53,678 bases of DNA, taken from positions 25,273-78,950 of the forward strand of contig JAJZJW010000005.1 of assembly GCA_021809845.1 (NCBI GenBank). Direction: 5' to 3'. Each line of letters starts with the position of its first letter. The stretch's first letter is position 1. A program made the position numbers and the translations under genes. This document shows, one piece after another, positions 1 through 8,201 of this stretch. The notes beneath the pieces were generated by a model. That model made no database searches. It was not told the DNA's origin and saw only the letters and a list, made by a program, of their open reading frames with translations. The DNA is from a bacterium (GTDB taxonomy: Bacteria; SZUA-79; Acidulodesulfobacterales; Acidulodesulfobacteraceae).

Positions 1-230
1 AGAAAATTGATAATGCAAAGAATTTGCTTTAGCTTTTTTTACATTCATAATTTAAATTTAACTTTCACTAAAAAACTGAATTAAATTTGAAAATCTCTAA
101 ACCAAGAAAATTGATAATGCAAAGAATTTGCTTTAGCTTTTTTTACATTCATAATTTAAATTTAACTTTCACTAAAAAACTGAATTAAATTTGAAAATCT
201 CTAAACCAAGAAAATTGATAATGCAAAGAA
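1..230. repeat. 104-bp tandem repeat (2.2 copies)
   Basis: A 104-bp AT-rich unit beginning AGAAAATTGATAATGC occurs at 1, 105 and (partly, about 22 bp) 209. The first two copies look identical, so the duplication is recent. The array runs off the left edge, so the copy number is a minimum. No coding frame is kept. Confidence 0.9.
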
Positions 231-469
231 TCGCTTAAGTTTTTTACATTTATATGTGATATAGAGTGTCTATAAAATATGGCAATAACGTATTAGTATT
301 AAATAATTTTATAATAAAGAATTATGAGATTTTAAGTACGATATAAATGCCATTTTATATCAGATTCTATTAAATAATATAATTTTGCCTATGTCAATTA
401 TAATAGTCAATTTTTAATCTTGCAATAAAAAATTTATAGTTACCATTACCATTTCCGCACTGAATTGGC

Positions 470-578
470 AAGTCAATTAATTATTAAGTCAATTAATGCT
501 TAAGTCAATTAATTATTAAGTCAATTAATTATTAAGTCAATTAATTATTAAGTCAATTAATGCTTAAGTCAATTAATT
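470..578. repeat. 16-bp tandem repeat, about 7 copies
   Basis: Seven head-to-tail copies of AAGTCAATTAATTATT, two of them ending GCTT (units at 486 and 550). It lies in the gene-free stretch 231-1003. The rest of that stretch is AT-rich, with a further imperfect duplication around 625-735 (shared AAACTAATCAAATTTATCAG). No gene is visible there. Confidence 0.9.
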
Positions 579-1003
579 AAAAATAATCTATATTTCTTAT
601 TAGAAATTAAGATAAATATATCAATTTAGCTAAAACTAATCAAATTTATCAGATAAATATAATTAACTGATAAAAAATAATCGGATTTATGAGATAAATA
701 TAATCAAATTGGTTAAAACTAATCAAATTTATCAGAAATTGGCTACCTAAACATTAATAAATAACCCATTTTACGAATAAAATACGAACAAAATTTGACT
801 TATTATAAAAATTATGTTAATGTAATAAAGAAAAGATGTAAATCTAATTTATATAATAATGTTTTTTGTGTAAAAAAATATTATTATTAGCTATTTAGTT
901 GTCTGAAAAATGAATTTTTAGTTAATTTTATAATATTTATATTATTTTTTTATTAACTTTGTTTATGTTTAATTATACTATTTAAAAATAAAAAAAGCAA
1001 ATT

Positions 1004-1978
1004 ATGAAAAATTTCAAAAAAGCAAAATTTAGCAATATTAAAAGGCTATTCCAAAAGATATTGCAAGTCAGGTTGATATTTTCATCTGTGTTTTCTAAGA
1101 TAAAAATTAAGCTACTGATCCCTTATATCGTGATGAGCTTTGTATTGATTATGACAGCGGTATTTATTAAGAATTATTTTATGCCTATTTATTTTAATTA
1201 TATTAAAGAACAAAAAGAAGTTGCCGTTCTTAAAGCTAAAATTAAAATTGATCTGGAAAAAACTGCCATATTCAGTATCATCAATTCATATGATTCCGGA
1301 TTATCCAAGAAAACAGACATTAAATTGGCTAATATTATATTTAATATCAGCAGTAAGTATAAAATGAACCCTGCATTGATACTCGCAGTAATAAGAGTTG
1401 AAAGTTCTTTTTACAATAGTTCTTTTTCGAGCGTCGGAGCGGTTGGACTCATGCAGGTAACCCCGGTTACCGCACTTTATTTTATTAAAGAATATAATAT
1501 TAAGACAAAAATCACAAAAAATCCATATTATCTAAATTATCTTCCAGCAAGCAGATTATTAAATCCTATGCTAAATGTTAGGCTGGGCTCGCTCTACCTT
1601 TTGAGTCTTATTTACAGATTTGGAAGTTTAAGGCTTGCTCTTTTAGCTTATAATGCCGGTCCTACATTTATAGCAGCTCAAATAAGAAACAACATTAATT
1701 ATAATGGTGCAAAACTTGAAACAGTGTCATATTCCAGTTCAGGTTTTGCAGATGCGCCTTGCTTAAATCTTGAACATATTAATAAACGTTTTGAATTGAA
1801 CAGTTCAAACGTTACCGGTCGAACCGGCAACTCTGTAAATAGCATATCAAATTATTTTTATTACAGCGATGTTGTAAAATATTTTAAAATTTATAATAAA
1901 AAAATATTTAAAAGTTCAAAAAAATTATATATTTTTAACATTAGGCATATTAAACATGCCGCTAAACTAAACAAATAA
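1004..1978 (+). CDS. Membrane-anchored lytic transglycosylase (SLT domain)
   Basis: 324 residues. A basic N-terminus and one membrane segment (about residues 35-56) anchor a periplasmic SLT domain, which cleaves the MurNAc-GlcNAc bond of peptidoglycan to leave 1,6-anhydro-muramic ends. Visible motifs are the catalytic Glu133 in VIRVESSF, the GLMQV motif at about 148-152, and the LAYNAGP motif later on; these define the Slt70/MltC-type fold. The C-terminal 80 residues after the domain are Asn/Ser-rich and not recognised. It stands alone, 23 bp before the DsrE-like gene in the same direction, so the two may be cotranscribed. It is a chromosomal housekeeping-type enzyme, distinct from the conjugation transglycosylase in the mobile element. 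Confidence 0.88.
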   Translation: MKNFKKAKFSNIKRLFQKILQVRLIFSSVFSKIKIKLLIPYIVMSFVLIMTAVFIKNYFMPIYFNYIKEQKEVAVLKAKIKIDLEKTAIFSIINSYDSGLSKKTDIKLANIIFNISSKYKMNPALILAVIRVESSFYNSSFSSVGAVGLMQVTPVTALYFIKEYNIKTKITKNPYYLNYLPASRLLNPMLNVRLGSLYLLSLIYRFGSLRLALLAYNAGPTFIAAQIRNNINYNGAKLETVSYSSSGFADAPCLNLEHINKRFELNSSNVTGRTGNSVNSISNYFYYSDVVKYFKIYNKKIFKSSKKLYIFNIRHIKHAAKLNK

Positions 1979-2001
1979 ATATTAAGTGGAGATATTTTGC
2001 A

Positions 2002-2310
2002 ATGCCCTGTTTAGCTTTTATCATCACCGATGATAAGTATAAAGATAATATAAAATTATTGATGGATGCTGCAGTTGGCTCAGGTTGCAGCATAAAATGT
2101 TTTTTAACCGATAAAGGCGTTCTTCTGACCACAGATAAATGGTTTGTGCAGTATCTGCTGAGTAAAAATATATCAGTCGACATTTGCGAATATTCTTGCA
2201 ATATAAATGGTATTGAGGAAAGAGTAGTTCAATTTAATTATTCTTCTCAATTTGAAAATGCTAAAACCGTCCATGATTTGTCAGAGGAAGATAGAGTTAT
2301 AAATTTTTAA
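2002..2310 (+). CDS. DsrE/DsrF-like small protein
   Basis: 102 residues. The fold signature is a beta-strand start (CLAFIITDD), a helix, then IKCFLTDKGVLLTT and a second unit (FVQYLLSKNISVDICEYSCNINGI), which matches the DsrE/TusD family, whose members carry persulfide sulfur or act as small sulfur-related oxidoreductases. Cysteines at about 29, 33, 62 and 66 are candidates for sulfur transfer. A GTGGAG ribosome-binding site precedes the ATG. It follows the transglycosylase by 23 bp. No dsr sulfite-reductase gene is nearby, so the pathway is not shown by context. The family call is moderate because the protein is short and divergent. Confidence 0.55.
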   Translation: MPCLAFIITDDKYKDNIKLLMDAAVGSGCSIKCFLTDKGVLLTTDKWFVQYLLSKNISVDICEYSCNINGIEERVVQFNYSSQFENAKTVHDLSEEDRVINF

Positions 2311-2318
2311 TCAAAAAA

Positions 2319-3854
2319 TTATTTGTTATATTTTGTATTTTTGACTAATATTGCAGATAACAATCCAATTATACATAAATACGCCAAAACAACGAAGACG
2401 TCCCCAAATGAACTTATTTCAGAATATAAATATATTAAATTATCAAAAAATTTAATTGTATATGCAGGGAAAGAGTTATATCTAAAATAAGAAGGAGCAT
2501 TTCTTATTAAATCATTATGTAAAAAATTTAGAATAGATTTTGCTGAAGCCGAATTTTGAGTAATATCCCTTGCAAACTGATTTAAATGATAAACCTGGCG
2601 CACTACCAGCTCATACCCTATGCCTGCAATACCGAATGAAGCACCAACTTGAAAGAGCACGTTATACAGTGCAGAGGCTTCAGGGATTAGTTCCCATCCG
2701 ACAGAATTTATTACGGTACTCATAACCGGTGCATTTATTAAGCCTATGCCGATTCCTCTGAGAATCTGGTTCCAAGCGATATAATCTATACTTGTATTTA
2801 AAGATAAATTGCCCAAAGCAAAATTTGAATACCCTAAAATAATCATTCCTGCTGCAAGTAAATATTTGGGCCCTATTTTATCAGAGATAGTTCCTGCAAG
2901 CGGAGATACAACTGCGACGGCTAAAGCTAATGGTATCATTAGAATACCGGCACGCATTGCATTGTAGTTTAATATATTTTCGATAAAAAGAGGCAGTATA
3001 AACATTGAACTGAATATTGCGGCGGAACGTACCATGCTGACAATATTTCCCATAACAAAGTTATAATTTTTGAATATTCTAAAATCTATTATTGGTGACT
3101 CTGTAAATATTTCATTGATAAGAAATAATAAGAGTGAAGAAAAACTTATAATCTCGAGGGTCATAATTATGCGTGAATTCCATTCTAAAGTTTGTCCCTC
3201 ATTCAGTACGTAAAGTAATGTTCCAAGAAATATTCCTATAAATATAAATCCTACATAATCAAATTTATGCATATATTTTTTTATAGGTATATCGTTGTCT
3301 AAAATTGCAACGGTTAACAGCAATAAAATAAATCCTACCGGAATATTTATGTAAAATATCATTCTCCAATCTACATAGTCAACGAAATATCCGCCTAGTA
3401 ATGGTCCTATGGCAGGCGCCATCATAATTCCGATAGTCCAAATGCCCATAGCCTTACCTCTTTCGTTAGGTTCAAAATATTTTGCAAGAAGATTTAAAGA
3501 AATAGGTATGAGTCCTGCACCGCCTATTGCCTGTATTACCCTGAAAAGGACTAAAAATTTAAAAGAAGGAGCCATGCCGCATAGAGCTGAACCTAAAAGA
3601 AAAAATAGAATAGAAACTATAAACGGTATTTTTAATCCGTATTTCTTGCTTGTATAGGTAGTAAGAAGAATAATGATAGAGTATGTTATGGTATAGGCAA
3701 TCATTACCCATTCAATGTTGGTCGCATTTTCTCCATAATGAGACATCATTTTCGGAAGTGCGACGGTAACTATATTAATATCTAAAATCGCCATAAAGGA
3801 GGCAACTACCGATATTATTAAAATATACCATTTATAGTACTTGCTTTTGCCCAT
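2319..3854 (-). CDS. MFS multidrug exporter, DHA2 (EmrB/QacA) family, 14 TM
   Basis: 511 residues with about 14 hydrophobic segments. The first helix ends in MAILDINIVTVALPKM, the DHA2 motif D1 with the membrane-embedded acidic residue used for proton coupling. Motif A-like (YGLKIPF) and motif C-like (GIMMAPAIGPLLGGYFVDYVDWRMIFYINIPVG) stretches are present. The likely role is proton-driven drug or acid export across the inner membrane. EmrB-type pumps usually pair with an EmrA adaptor and TolC, and neither is adjacent. The upstream region (3855-4255) contains paired ATTGCGCAAT palindromes that may bind a repressor. It converges on the DsrE-like gene, 8 bp apart. Confidence 0.9.
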   Translation of the reverse strand: MGKSKYYKWYILIISVVASFMAILDINIVTVALPKMMSHYGENATNIEWVMIAYTITYSIIILLTTYTSKKYGLKIPFIVSILFFLLGSALCGMAPSFKFLVLFRVIQAIGGAGLIPISLNLLAKYFEPNERGKAMGIWTIGIMMAPAIGPLLGGYFVDYVDWRMIFYINIPVGFILLLLTVAILDNDIPIKKYMHKFDYVGFIFIGIFLGTLLYVLNEGQTLEWNSRIIMTLEIISFSSLLLFLINEIFTESPIIDFRIFKNYNFVMGNIVSMVRSAAIFSSMFILPLFIENILNYNAMRAGILMIPLALAVAVVSPLAGTISDKIGPKYLLAAGMIILGYSNFALGNLSLNTSIDYIAWNQILRGIGIGLINAPVMSTVINSVGWELIPEASALYNVLFQVGASFGIAGIGYELVVRQVYHLNQFARDITQNSASAKSILNFLHNDLIRNAPSYFRYNSFPAYTIKFFDNLIYLYSEISSFGDVFVVLAYLCIIGLLSAILVKNTKYNK

Positions 3855-4255
3855 TATTTATTAATTTGTTGACGTAATAAAGCATGCACTTTTACCGGCA
3901 AAAATATTAATCGGGAATATTGCGCAATAGCAGTATAATGTAATTAAGAAACTTATTTACGTTTGAATATTAGCGTTAATAGAAGTTATGAGTAGTAACA
4001 CTAATGCTGCTCTTCATTTGTTTTATCATTGCGCAATATTATAATTATATGCTTAAAAATTTTTATTGCCGGAAAAGAATAAAAGACGAAAAAAGAATAA
4101 AATAACCCACGGCGTTAATAATTTTTCAATAAGAAATTATTTTTGACCTAAGGTTTATTTGACTTTTATTGTTAATTTTATTATTTAATTTTATTTATTA
4201 AATGTAATTCAATTTACTTAATAATAAATTGCATGGTTAAATGCATATTTAATAT
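3855..4255. other. Gene-free region upstream of the exporter, with two operator-like palindromes
   Basis: No coding frame was seen. The 13-bp AATATTGCGCAAT at 3916-3928 is repeated inverted as ATTGCGCAATATT at 4028-4040; each contains the 10-bp palindrome ATTGCGCAAT. The remainder is AT-rich. Confidence 0.6.
3916..4040. promoter_or_regulatory. Pair of inverted 13-bp operator candidates
   Basis: AATATTGCGCAAT at 3916-3928 and its exact reverse complement at 4028-4040, 112 bp apart start to start. In such an AT-rich region a GCGC-centred perfect palindrome repeated twice upstream of a drug exporter resembles TetR/MarR-type operators. No regulator gene is adjacent. Confidence 0.4.
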
Positions 4256-4711
4256 TTATAAGATATTGTTAATTAAATCATCGCCTATACCGAAGCCAGC
4301 TCCCATTTCGATAGCAGAACCAAAACTGCTGCCTAAGAGAGAACTGAAGAATCCCTTTTTTTTCTGAGGAGCCTGCTGTTGCTGTTGCTGCTGCTGCTGC
4401 TGCTGATATTCGCTTTGTTGTTGAGGCATCTGTTGATTTTGATACATATAGGCGTTTTGCTGATTACTTGAAACATCTTGGGTCTGAGGTAAATTACTAT
4501 GCAAAGTTTGAAGAAAAGAAACCATCTGATTTTGTTCGCTTTGGACCGCAACAGCAATTTCTTTAAGATCTAATATCCATTCTTTTGCATTTTCATTACC
4601 TGCGTCTCTTGCCTGTTTTAATTTTAATGCAAGGTCATTAATAGTTTGCTCTACACCTTCTGTCGCACTTTGCAATTTTTGGTATTCCTGATCGATAATA
4701 GAAGTATCCAT
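4256..4711 (-). CDS. Q-rich protein with coiled coil and Gly-rich tail, unknown function
   Basis: 151 residues. Residues 1-80 are predicted to be helical with heptad spacing, 85-115 are a glutamine-rich tract encoded by CAG/CAA repeats, and the tail KKKGFFSSLLGSSFGSAIEMGAGFG ends in a small hydrophobic segment that vaguely recalls the C-terminus of DUF2076 proteins. A GGAGAC Shine-Dalgarno lies 9-10 bp upstream of the ATG (read on the minus strand). The frame is well supported by the helical N-terminus, but no function can be named. The CAG-type tract is a likely site of length variation. Confidence 0.7.
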   Translation of the reverse strand: MDTSIIDQEYQKLQSATEGVEQTINDLALKLKQARDAGNENAKEWILDLKEIAVAVQSEQNQMVSFLQTLHSNLPQTQDVSSNQQNAYMYQNQQMPQQQSEYQQQQQQQQQQQAPQKKKGFFSSLLGSSFGSAIEMGAGFGIGDDLINNIL

Positions 4712-5375
4712 TTTTAATGTCTCCTTTTTAATTGTTATTAATTGTTTTAAGAAATTTTAATGTATAAATTAGGATATTATTGTATTTTTTAGGTTATTTA
4801 TTATTATAATGGTATCGGGTAAAACTCGGTAAACATACAAACGCAGAAACATACAAACATACAAACATACAAACGCAAAAACATATAAACATTGATATTG
4901 TTACTGCATAACACATATATAATAAACACATATATAATATATACCTATATATTTATACACCTAAATTTAAAAATAGTCAAAAAAAACTATAAATTCTGCT
5001 AATAACTATTAAATAAAATGTCTATGACTAAATAACCTTCATTTTGTCTTCGAGCCACCATAAGCGGCTATAAACCAAAGCCTTGACTAACAATAATAGT
5101 AAAATAGCTTTTAATTTATCTATTCTTTAACCAAAAAGAATAAAAAACTGGACCTGCTACAATTTAATAGACACTCGGTTAAGGGTATTATAAAATAAAA
5201 AATAAAGAAAGAAATAAAATAAAGTATCCTTAACTTAGAGTGTAAAAAAATGTTGCAATTCCAATTTTGATATGGTAGTAAAAATATGTTATTTCTATAC
5301 ATATTTATATATTTTTTGTGCCTATGTTTGTCAAGCGGAAAATTGGGGGAAGTTCTTATTTACTGCGTCTTTAAC
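4712..5375. other. AT-rich gene-free stretch with short repeats
   Basis: Holds a low-complexity run of ACATACAA-type repeats at 4831-4891 and ATATATA tracts to about 4955. The possible short frames here have no ribosome-binding site or recognisable protein, so I see no gene. Confidence 0.6.
4831..4891. repeat. ACATACAAAC simple tandem repeat
   Basis: AAACATACAAAC-like units (10 and 8 bp) repeated about six times, interrupted by CGCAGA and CGCAAA. Non-coding. Confidence 0.8.
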
Positions 5376-5452
5376 TGGTGCCCCCGACCGGAATCGAACC
5401 GATGACCAAAGGTTTAGGAAACCTCTGCTCTATCCTACTGAGCTACGGGGGC
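5376..5452 (-). tRNA. tRNA-Arg (anticodon CCU)
   Basis: On the minus strand the gene runs from 5452 to 5376, 77 nt with an encoded CCA end. The acceptor stem GCCCCCG/CGGGGGC is perfect, the T arm carries GGTTCGATTCC, and the anticodon loop TTCCTAA gives CCU, so it decodes AGG. It lies 231 bp outside the left end of the conjugative element and is intact. Confidence 0.95.
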
Positions 5453-5682
5453 TCAAAATCTATATAACATTATATTCTATTTACGCTGCAAATTTCAAGA
5501 TGATAAAGTGTAATTGGAAACATAAGAGTGTAAATTTTTACTAATTGTCATATCATATATATATGGATAAGATAATCTTTTTTACTAATATTATGGAGTG
5601 GATGAGGAAATGCTGGAAGCTGGAAGGCAGTTAAAACATTTTTTAAATCAACTCAAAAGAGTTTAACTGCGATGTTTTCAAG

Positions 5683-5729
5683 GTGGTGCCGAGAGGCGGA
5701 ATCGAACCGTCGACACGAGGATTTTCAGT
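5683..5729. repeat. Left attachment site (attL), displaced tRNA-Phe 3' end
   Basis: Identical over 47 bp to 36148-36194; it begins GTGGTGCCGAGAGGCGGAAT and ends TTTTCAGT. Identity stops within the anticodon loop region, so this is a fragment and not a tRNA gene. It marks the junction of the element with the chromosome. Confidence 0.95.
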
Positions 5730-5827
5730 TGTATGTCTTATTATGTAAGTATTTGTTTTTACGATGTTTTTAAATGATTTCATTTGAATGTAGGTCATAG
5801 TGTAGTTATATATTTTTGATTAATGTT

Positions 5828-6118
5828 TTATTTTTTATAAGATTTGATTTTAATTCTTTCAATATACTTTTTTAAATCATAAAAGTCAAATAATATCTTC
5901 CCATTGAGTTTAATAAATGGAATTTCACGGTTACCTACCATATTATAAAGAGTAGATCTTTTAATTCGTAAAATTTCTGTTGCTTCTTTTACGGTTAAAA
6001 GTTTTAGGCCTATTTTTTCCTTTTTAAGATCTTGAACTTCGGAAAAAAGAGTCCTGATTAAGTTTTTAATTTCACCAGGTTCTAATTCTTCATTCTTGAT
6101 ATTATTTATTAGTTCCAT
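5828..6118 (-). CDS. Excisionase-like HTH protein
   Basis: 96 residues. A coiled-coil-like N-terminus (1-40) is followed by an AlpA/MerR-type winged helix-turn-helix (about 42-90): LLTVKEATEILRIKRSTLYNMVGNREIPFIKLNGKILFDFYDLKKYIE, the pattern of HTH_17 excisionase-family proteins. It is the first gene inside attL and the last in the direction of the transfer operon. The position suggests a recombination directionality factor that pairs with the integrase at the other end, so that induction of the transfer operon would also promote excision. It could instead be only a transcription regulator. Confidence 0.7.
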   Translation of the reverse strand: MELINNIKNEELEPGEIKNLIRTLFSEVQDLKKEKIGLKLLTVKEATEILRIKRSTLYNMVGNREIPFIKLNGKILFDFYDLKKYIERIKIKSYKK

Positions 6119-6207
6119 TTTGAGTTATTAAAGTATCATTTAATTAGTTTAAATTTCTTTTTAATAAATTCTATTACTTGACAAATCTAAACGCCTTAAA
6201 ACGCATT

Positions 6208-7455
6208 CTATAAAGTTTTAGTCGGCTGCTTAAAATCAGTCGGATTAATAGTAGTATGTTTTTTATGCTCTGCAGCTTCGCTTTTAATCATTTTAGTAAT
6301 TTTTGAAACTCCGCTCGCTCCGGCACTTATTCCGCCGCCGGCAACACTTGCAGCAGCGCTTAGTCCGCTGGGAGCAACACTTGCAGCAGCGCTTAGTCCG
6401 CCTGTTGCTAAACTTACTCCGCCGTATGCCAGTGCAGCGCCGCCGGCCATAACCATGCCTGCATCCATTCCGCTGCCTTCGCCTGATCCGTTCATGCTAT
6501 TAGCAACAAGACTCGGTCCTTTTGCAACAAAAAAAGCTACAAGAAGTGAAAGAAACAATAAAGATAATAATGCAATATTTAGAATTTGAAATTGATTTTT
6601 AACCGTTCCTATGTTAGTTGCTATATCCCCCATTACAACCGCTTCGTATAAAATAGTAACATTAAAAAAATAAATAATGACAATAATTGTAAATAATCTT
6701 ATTCCCATATTTATTAACGATTTAACATAATTTTTAGGGATATAATCTGTGTAAGATAACATTGCAAATGCTAATGAAATTGCTCCTAAACTCATTTGTA
6801 TTATAATTTCTAACTGTATAATGAAATATTGAATTATTATAAATATCACAAGAAGAGATATTATTACCAAAATGGCATATACTAAAACATAATCCCCCAT
6901 TACCTGACCAACATTAGTCCAGCTCTTAGCCATAACCGTTATCGTATTAAATGTATTCATCCATATCAAGCCTAACTGCCCCCATGAAAAAAGCGGATTG
7001 CCCATTTCTACATTTGGATTTCCCATTGAGCTGACAAGCTGTCCGCCTACCGCCTGCCCAAAACTTACAAAACTTCCGAAAACAAATGACATAATTTGTT
7101 GAAGATGTGTTACTACTACGCCTAGAATTAAAAATAATAAAATCTTTCTTACAAAAGTTTTTGTGAGTTTAGAAGCTTCATGATTTATCATATATTCAAT
7201 AGCCATTTTTAATAGTTCAAAAGCAAATAAAGCTCCGGCGATAACCAAAGCAGCAGTAGCGATATAATTCATTATGTTAATAAGATTATTTGCGATGAAA
7301 CTTATCGGTTCAAGAAATATATTATAAGAATTAGTGGTATTCGCTAAAATTGCGTTTGAGGTTGCTGTTGCTTGTGCTGTTACCCCGTCTGCAGGGATTG
7401 GCTTTGCATTTTGAAGGGCATTAGTTATAAATAATGCGCCGCTACTGGTTGCCAT
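6208..7455 (-). CDS. trbL: Conjugal transfer protein TrbL (VirB6-like)
   Basis: 415 residues, polytopic. Hydrophobic segments lie at about 55-80, 100-125, 185-245 and 255-315, followed by a Gly/Ala-rich cytoplasmic or periplasmic tail (about 330-400) with two near-copies of AAASVAPSGLSAAASVAGGG. This is the TrbL/VirB6 family, the inner-membrane channel component of type IV secretion. It follows trbJ by 17 bp in the same direction, the usual IncP order J-(K)-L. A GGAGAA ribosome-binding site precedes the ATG. No TrbK-like gene lies between trbJ and trbL; an entry-exclusion-like lipoprotein is encoded in the other arm instead. Confidence 0.88.
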   Translation of the reverse strand: MATSSGALFITNALQNAKPIPADGVTAQATATSNAILANTTNSYNIFLEPISFIANNLINIMNYIATAALVIAGALFAFELLKMAIEYMINHEASKLTKTFVRKILLFLILGVVVTHLQQIMSFVFGSFVSFGQAVGGQLVSSMGNPNVEMGNPLFSWGQLGLIWMNTFNTITVMAKSWTNVGQVMGDYVLVYAILVIISLLVIFIIIQYFIIQLEIIIQMSLGAISLAFAMLSYTDYIPKNYVKSLINMGIRLFTIIVIIYFFNVTILYEAVVMGDIATNIGTVKNQFQILNIALLSLLFLSLLVAFFVAKGPSLVANSMNGSGEGSGMDAGMVMAGGAALAYGGVSLATGGLSAAASVAPSGLSAAASVAGGGISAGASGVSKITKMIKSEAAEHKKHTTINPTDFKQPTKTL

Positions 7456-7472
7456 GATTAATTATTCTCCTT

Positions 7473-8186
7473 TTAATATAAATTTAAATTTGTTGGTGCC
7501 GGTGGCGGTGCAATAAATGTTGTATCTTTTTGTTGTAGTGCCGCTCCTGCTGCCTGTTGTTGTATTTGCTGTAATTCAAGCGTATGTTGAGCATTTAGAT
7601 TACTATTTAATTCGTTTAACTGCTGAACTTCAAGCCCTGCTATTGAACCGCTTGCCTGAAGCGCTTGCGTTTGTCCCTGCGCATTAGAAAGATTATTTAA
7701 ACTTGTGCTTAATTGTGTTTGTATATTACCGTTTAACCCGTTTGAACTATCCTGCGCATTATAGTTTTGCAGCTGTCCTTGAATTTCTCCGGAGAAATTA
7801 GACTGCATTTGAGAAAGTGTTTGCGCGAACTGGCTTGGAGTTGAAGCGCTGGTTAAACTATCATATGCGGCAATACTTGCATGAGCCGTTGCTTCTAATG
7901 CGCTTATCTGTCCTGCTAATTGTGAAACACCTTGAATATTGCTTGCCAAAGAAGTTATGGCCGAGGCGGGATTACTCGCAAGCATTTGCGCCTGAGCTTT
8001 TAATTGTGCCGCTTCCGCAGCATATTGCAAGCCCTGCTTGGCATATTGTTCTATCTGTTGGACAAATGCTTCTGCGTGCGATATATCATTGTTAGGACTG
8101 CCAAGATATACGGCATTAGAATTTTTAATCACTCCAAAACTGACAAAAGCAAAAACAAATACTATTAAAAATAATTTTTTCATCAT
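7473..8186 (-). CDS. trbJ: Conjugal transfer protein TrbJ (VirB5-like)
   Basis: 237 residues with a signal peptide (MMKKLFLIVFVFAFVSFGVIKNSNA) and a mature periplasmic, helix-rich, Gln/Ala/Ser-rich chain. The N-terminal mature motif HAEAFVQQIEQYAKQGLQYAAEAAQL is typical of TrbJ. VirB5-type proteins sit at the pilus tip and contribute to adhesion to recipients. The position between trbE (15 bp) and trbL agrees. The low-complexity composition means the family call rests on the N-terminal region and the context. Confidence 0.85.
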   Translation of the reverse strand: MMKKLFLIVFVFAFVSFGVIKNSNAVYLGSPNNDISHAEAFVQQIEQYAKQGLQYAAEAAQLKAQAQMLASNPASAITSLASNIQGVSQLAGQISALEATAHASIAAYDSLTSASTPSQFAQTLSQMQSNFSGEIQGQLQNYNAQDSSNGLNGNIQTQLSTSLNNLSNAQGQTQALQASGSIAGLEVQQLNELNSNLNAQHTLELQQIQQQAAGAALQQKDTTFIAPPPAPTNLNLY

Positions 8187-8201
8187 ACACCTCTAAAATT
8201 A

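Noticed and set aside
470-578. CRISPR array
   Set aside because: Units are contiguous with no unique spacers, and no cas gene is present. The same holds for the 43, 47, 104 and 112 bp arrays.
5683-5735. A second tRNA-Phe gene at the left end
   Set aside because: Only the 3' 47 bp match; after the anticodon region the sequence diverges and no 5' half can be formed. It is the displaced att copy.
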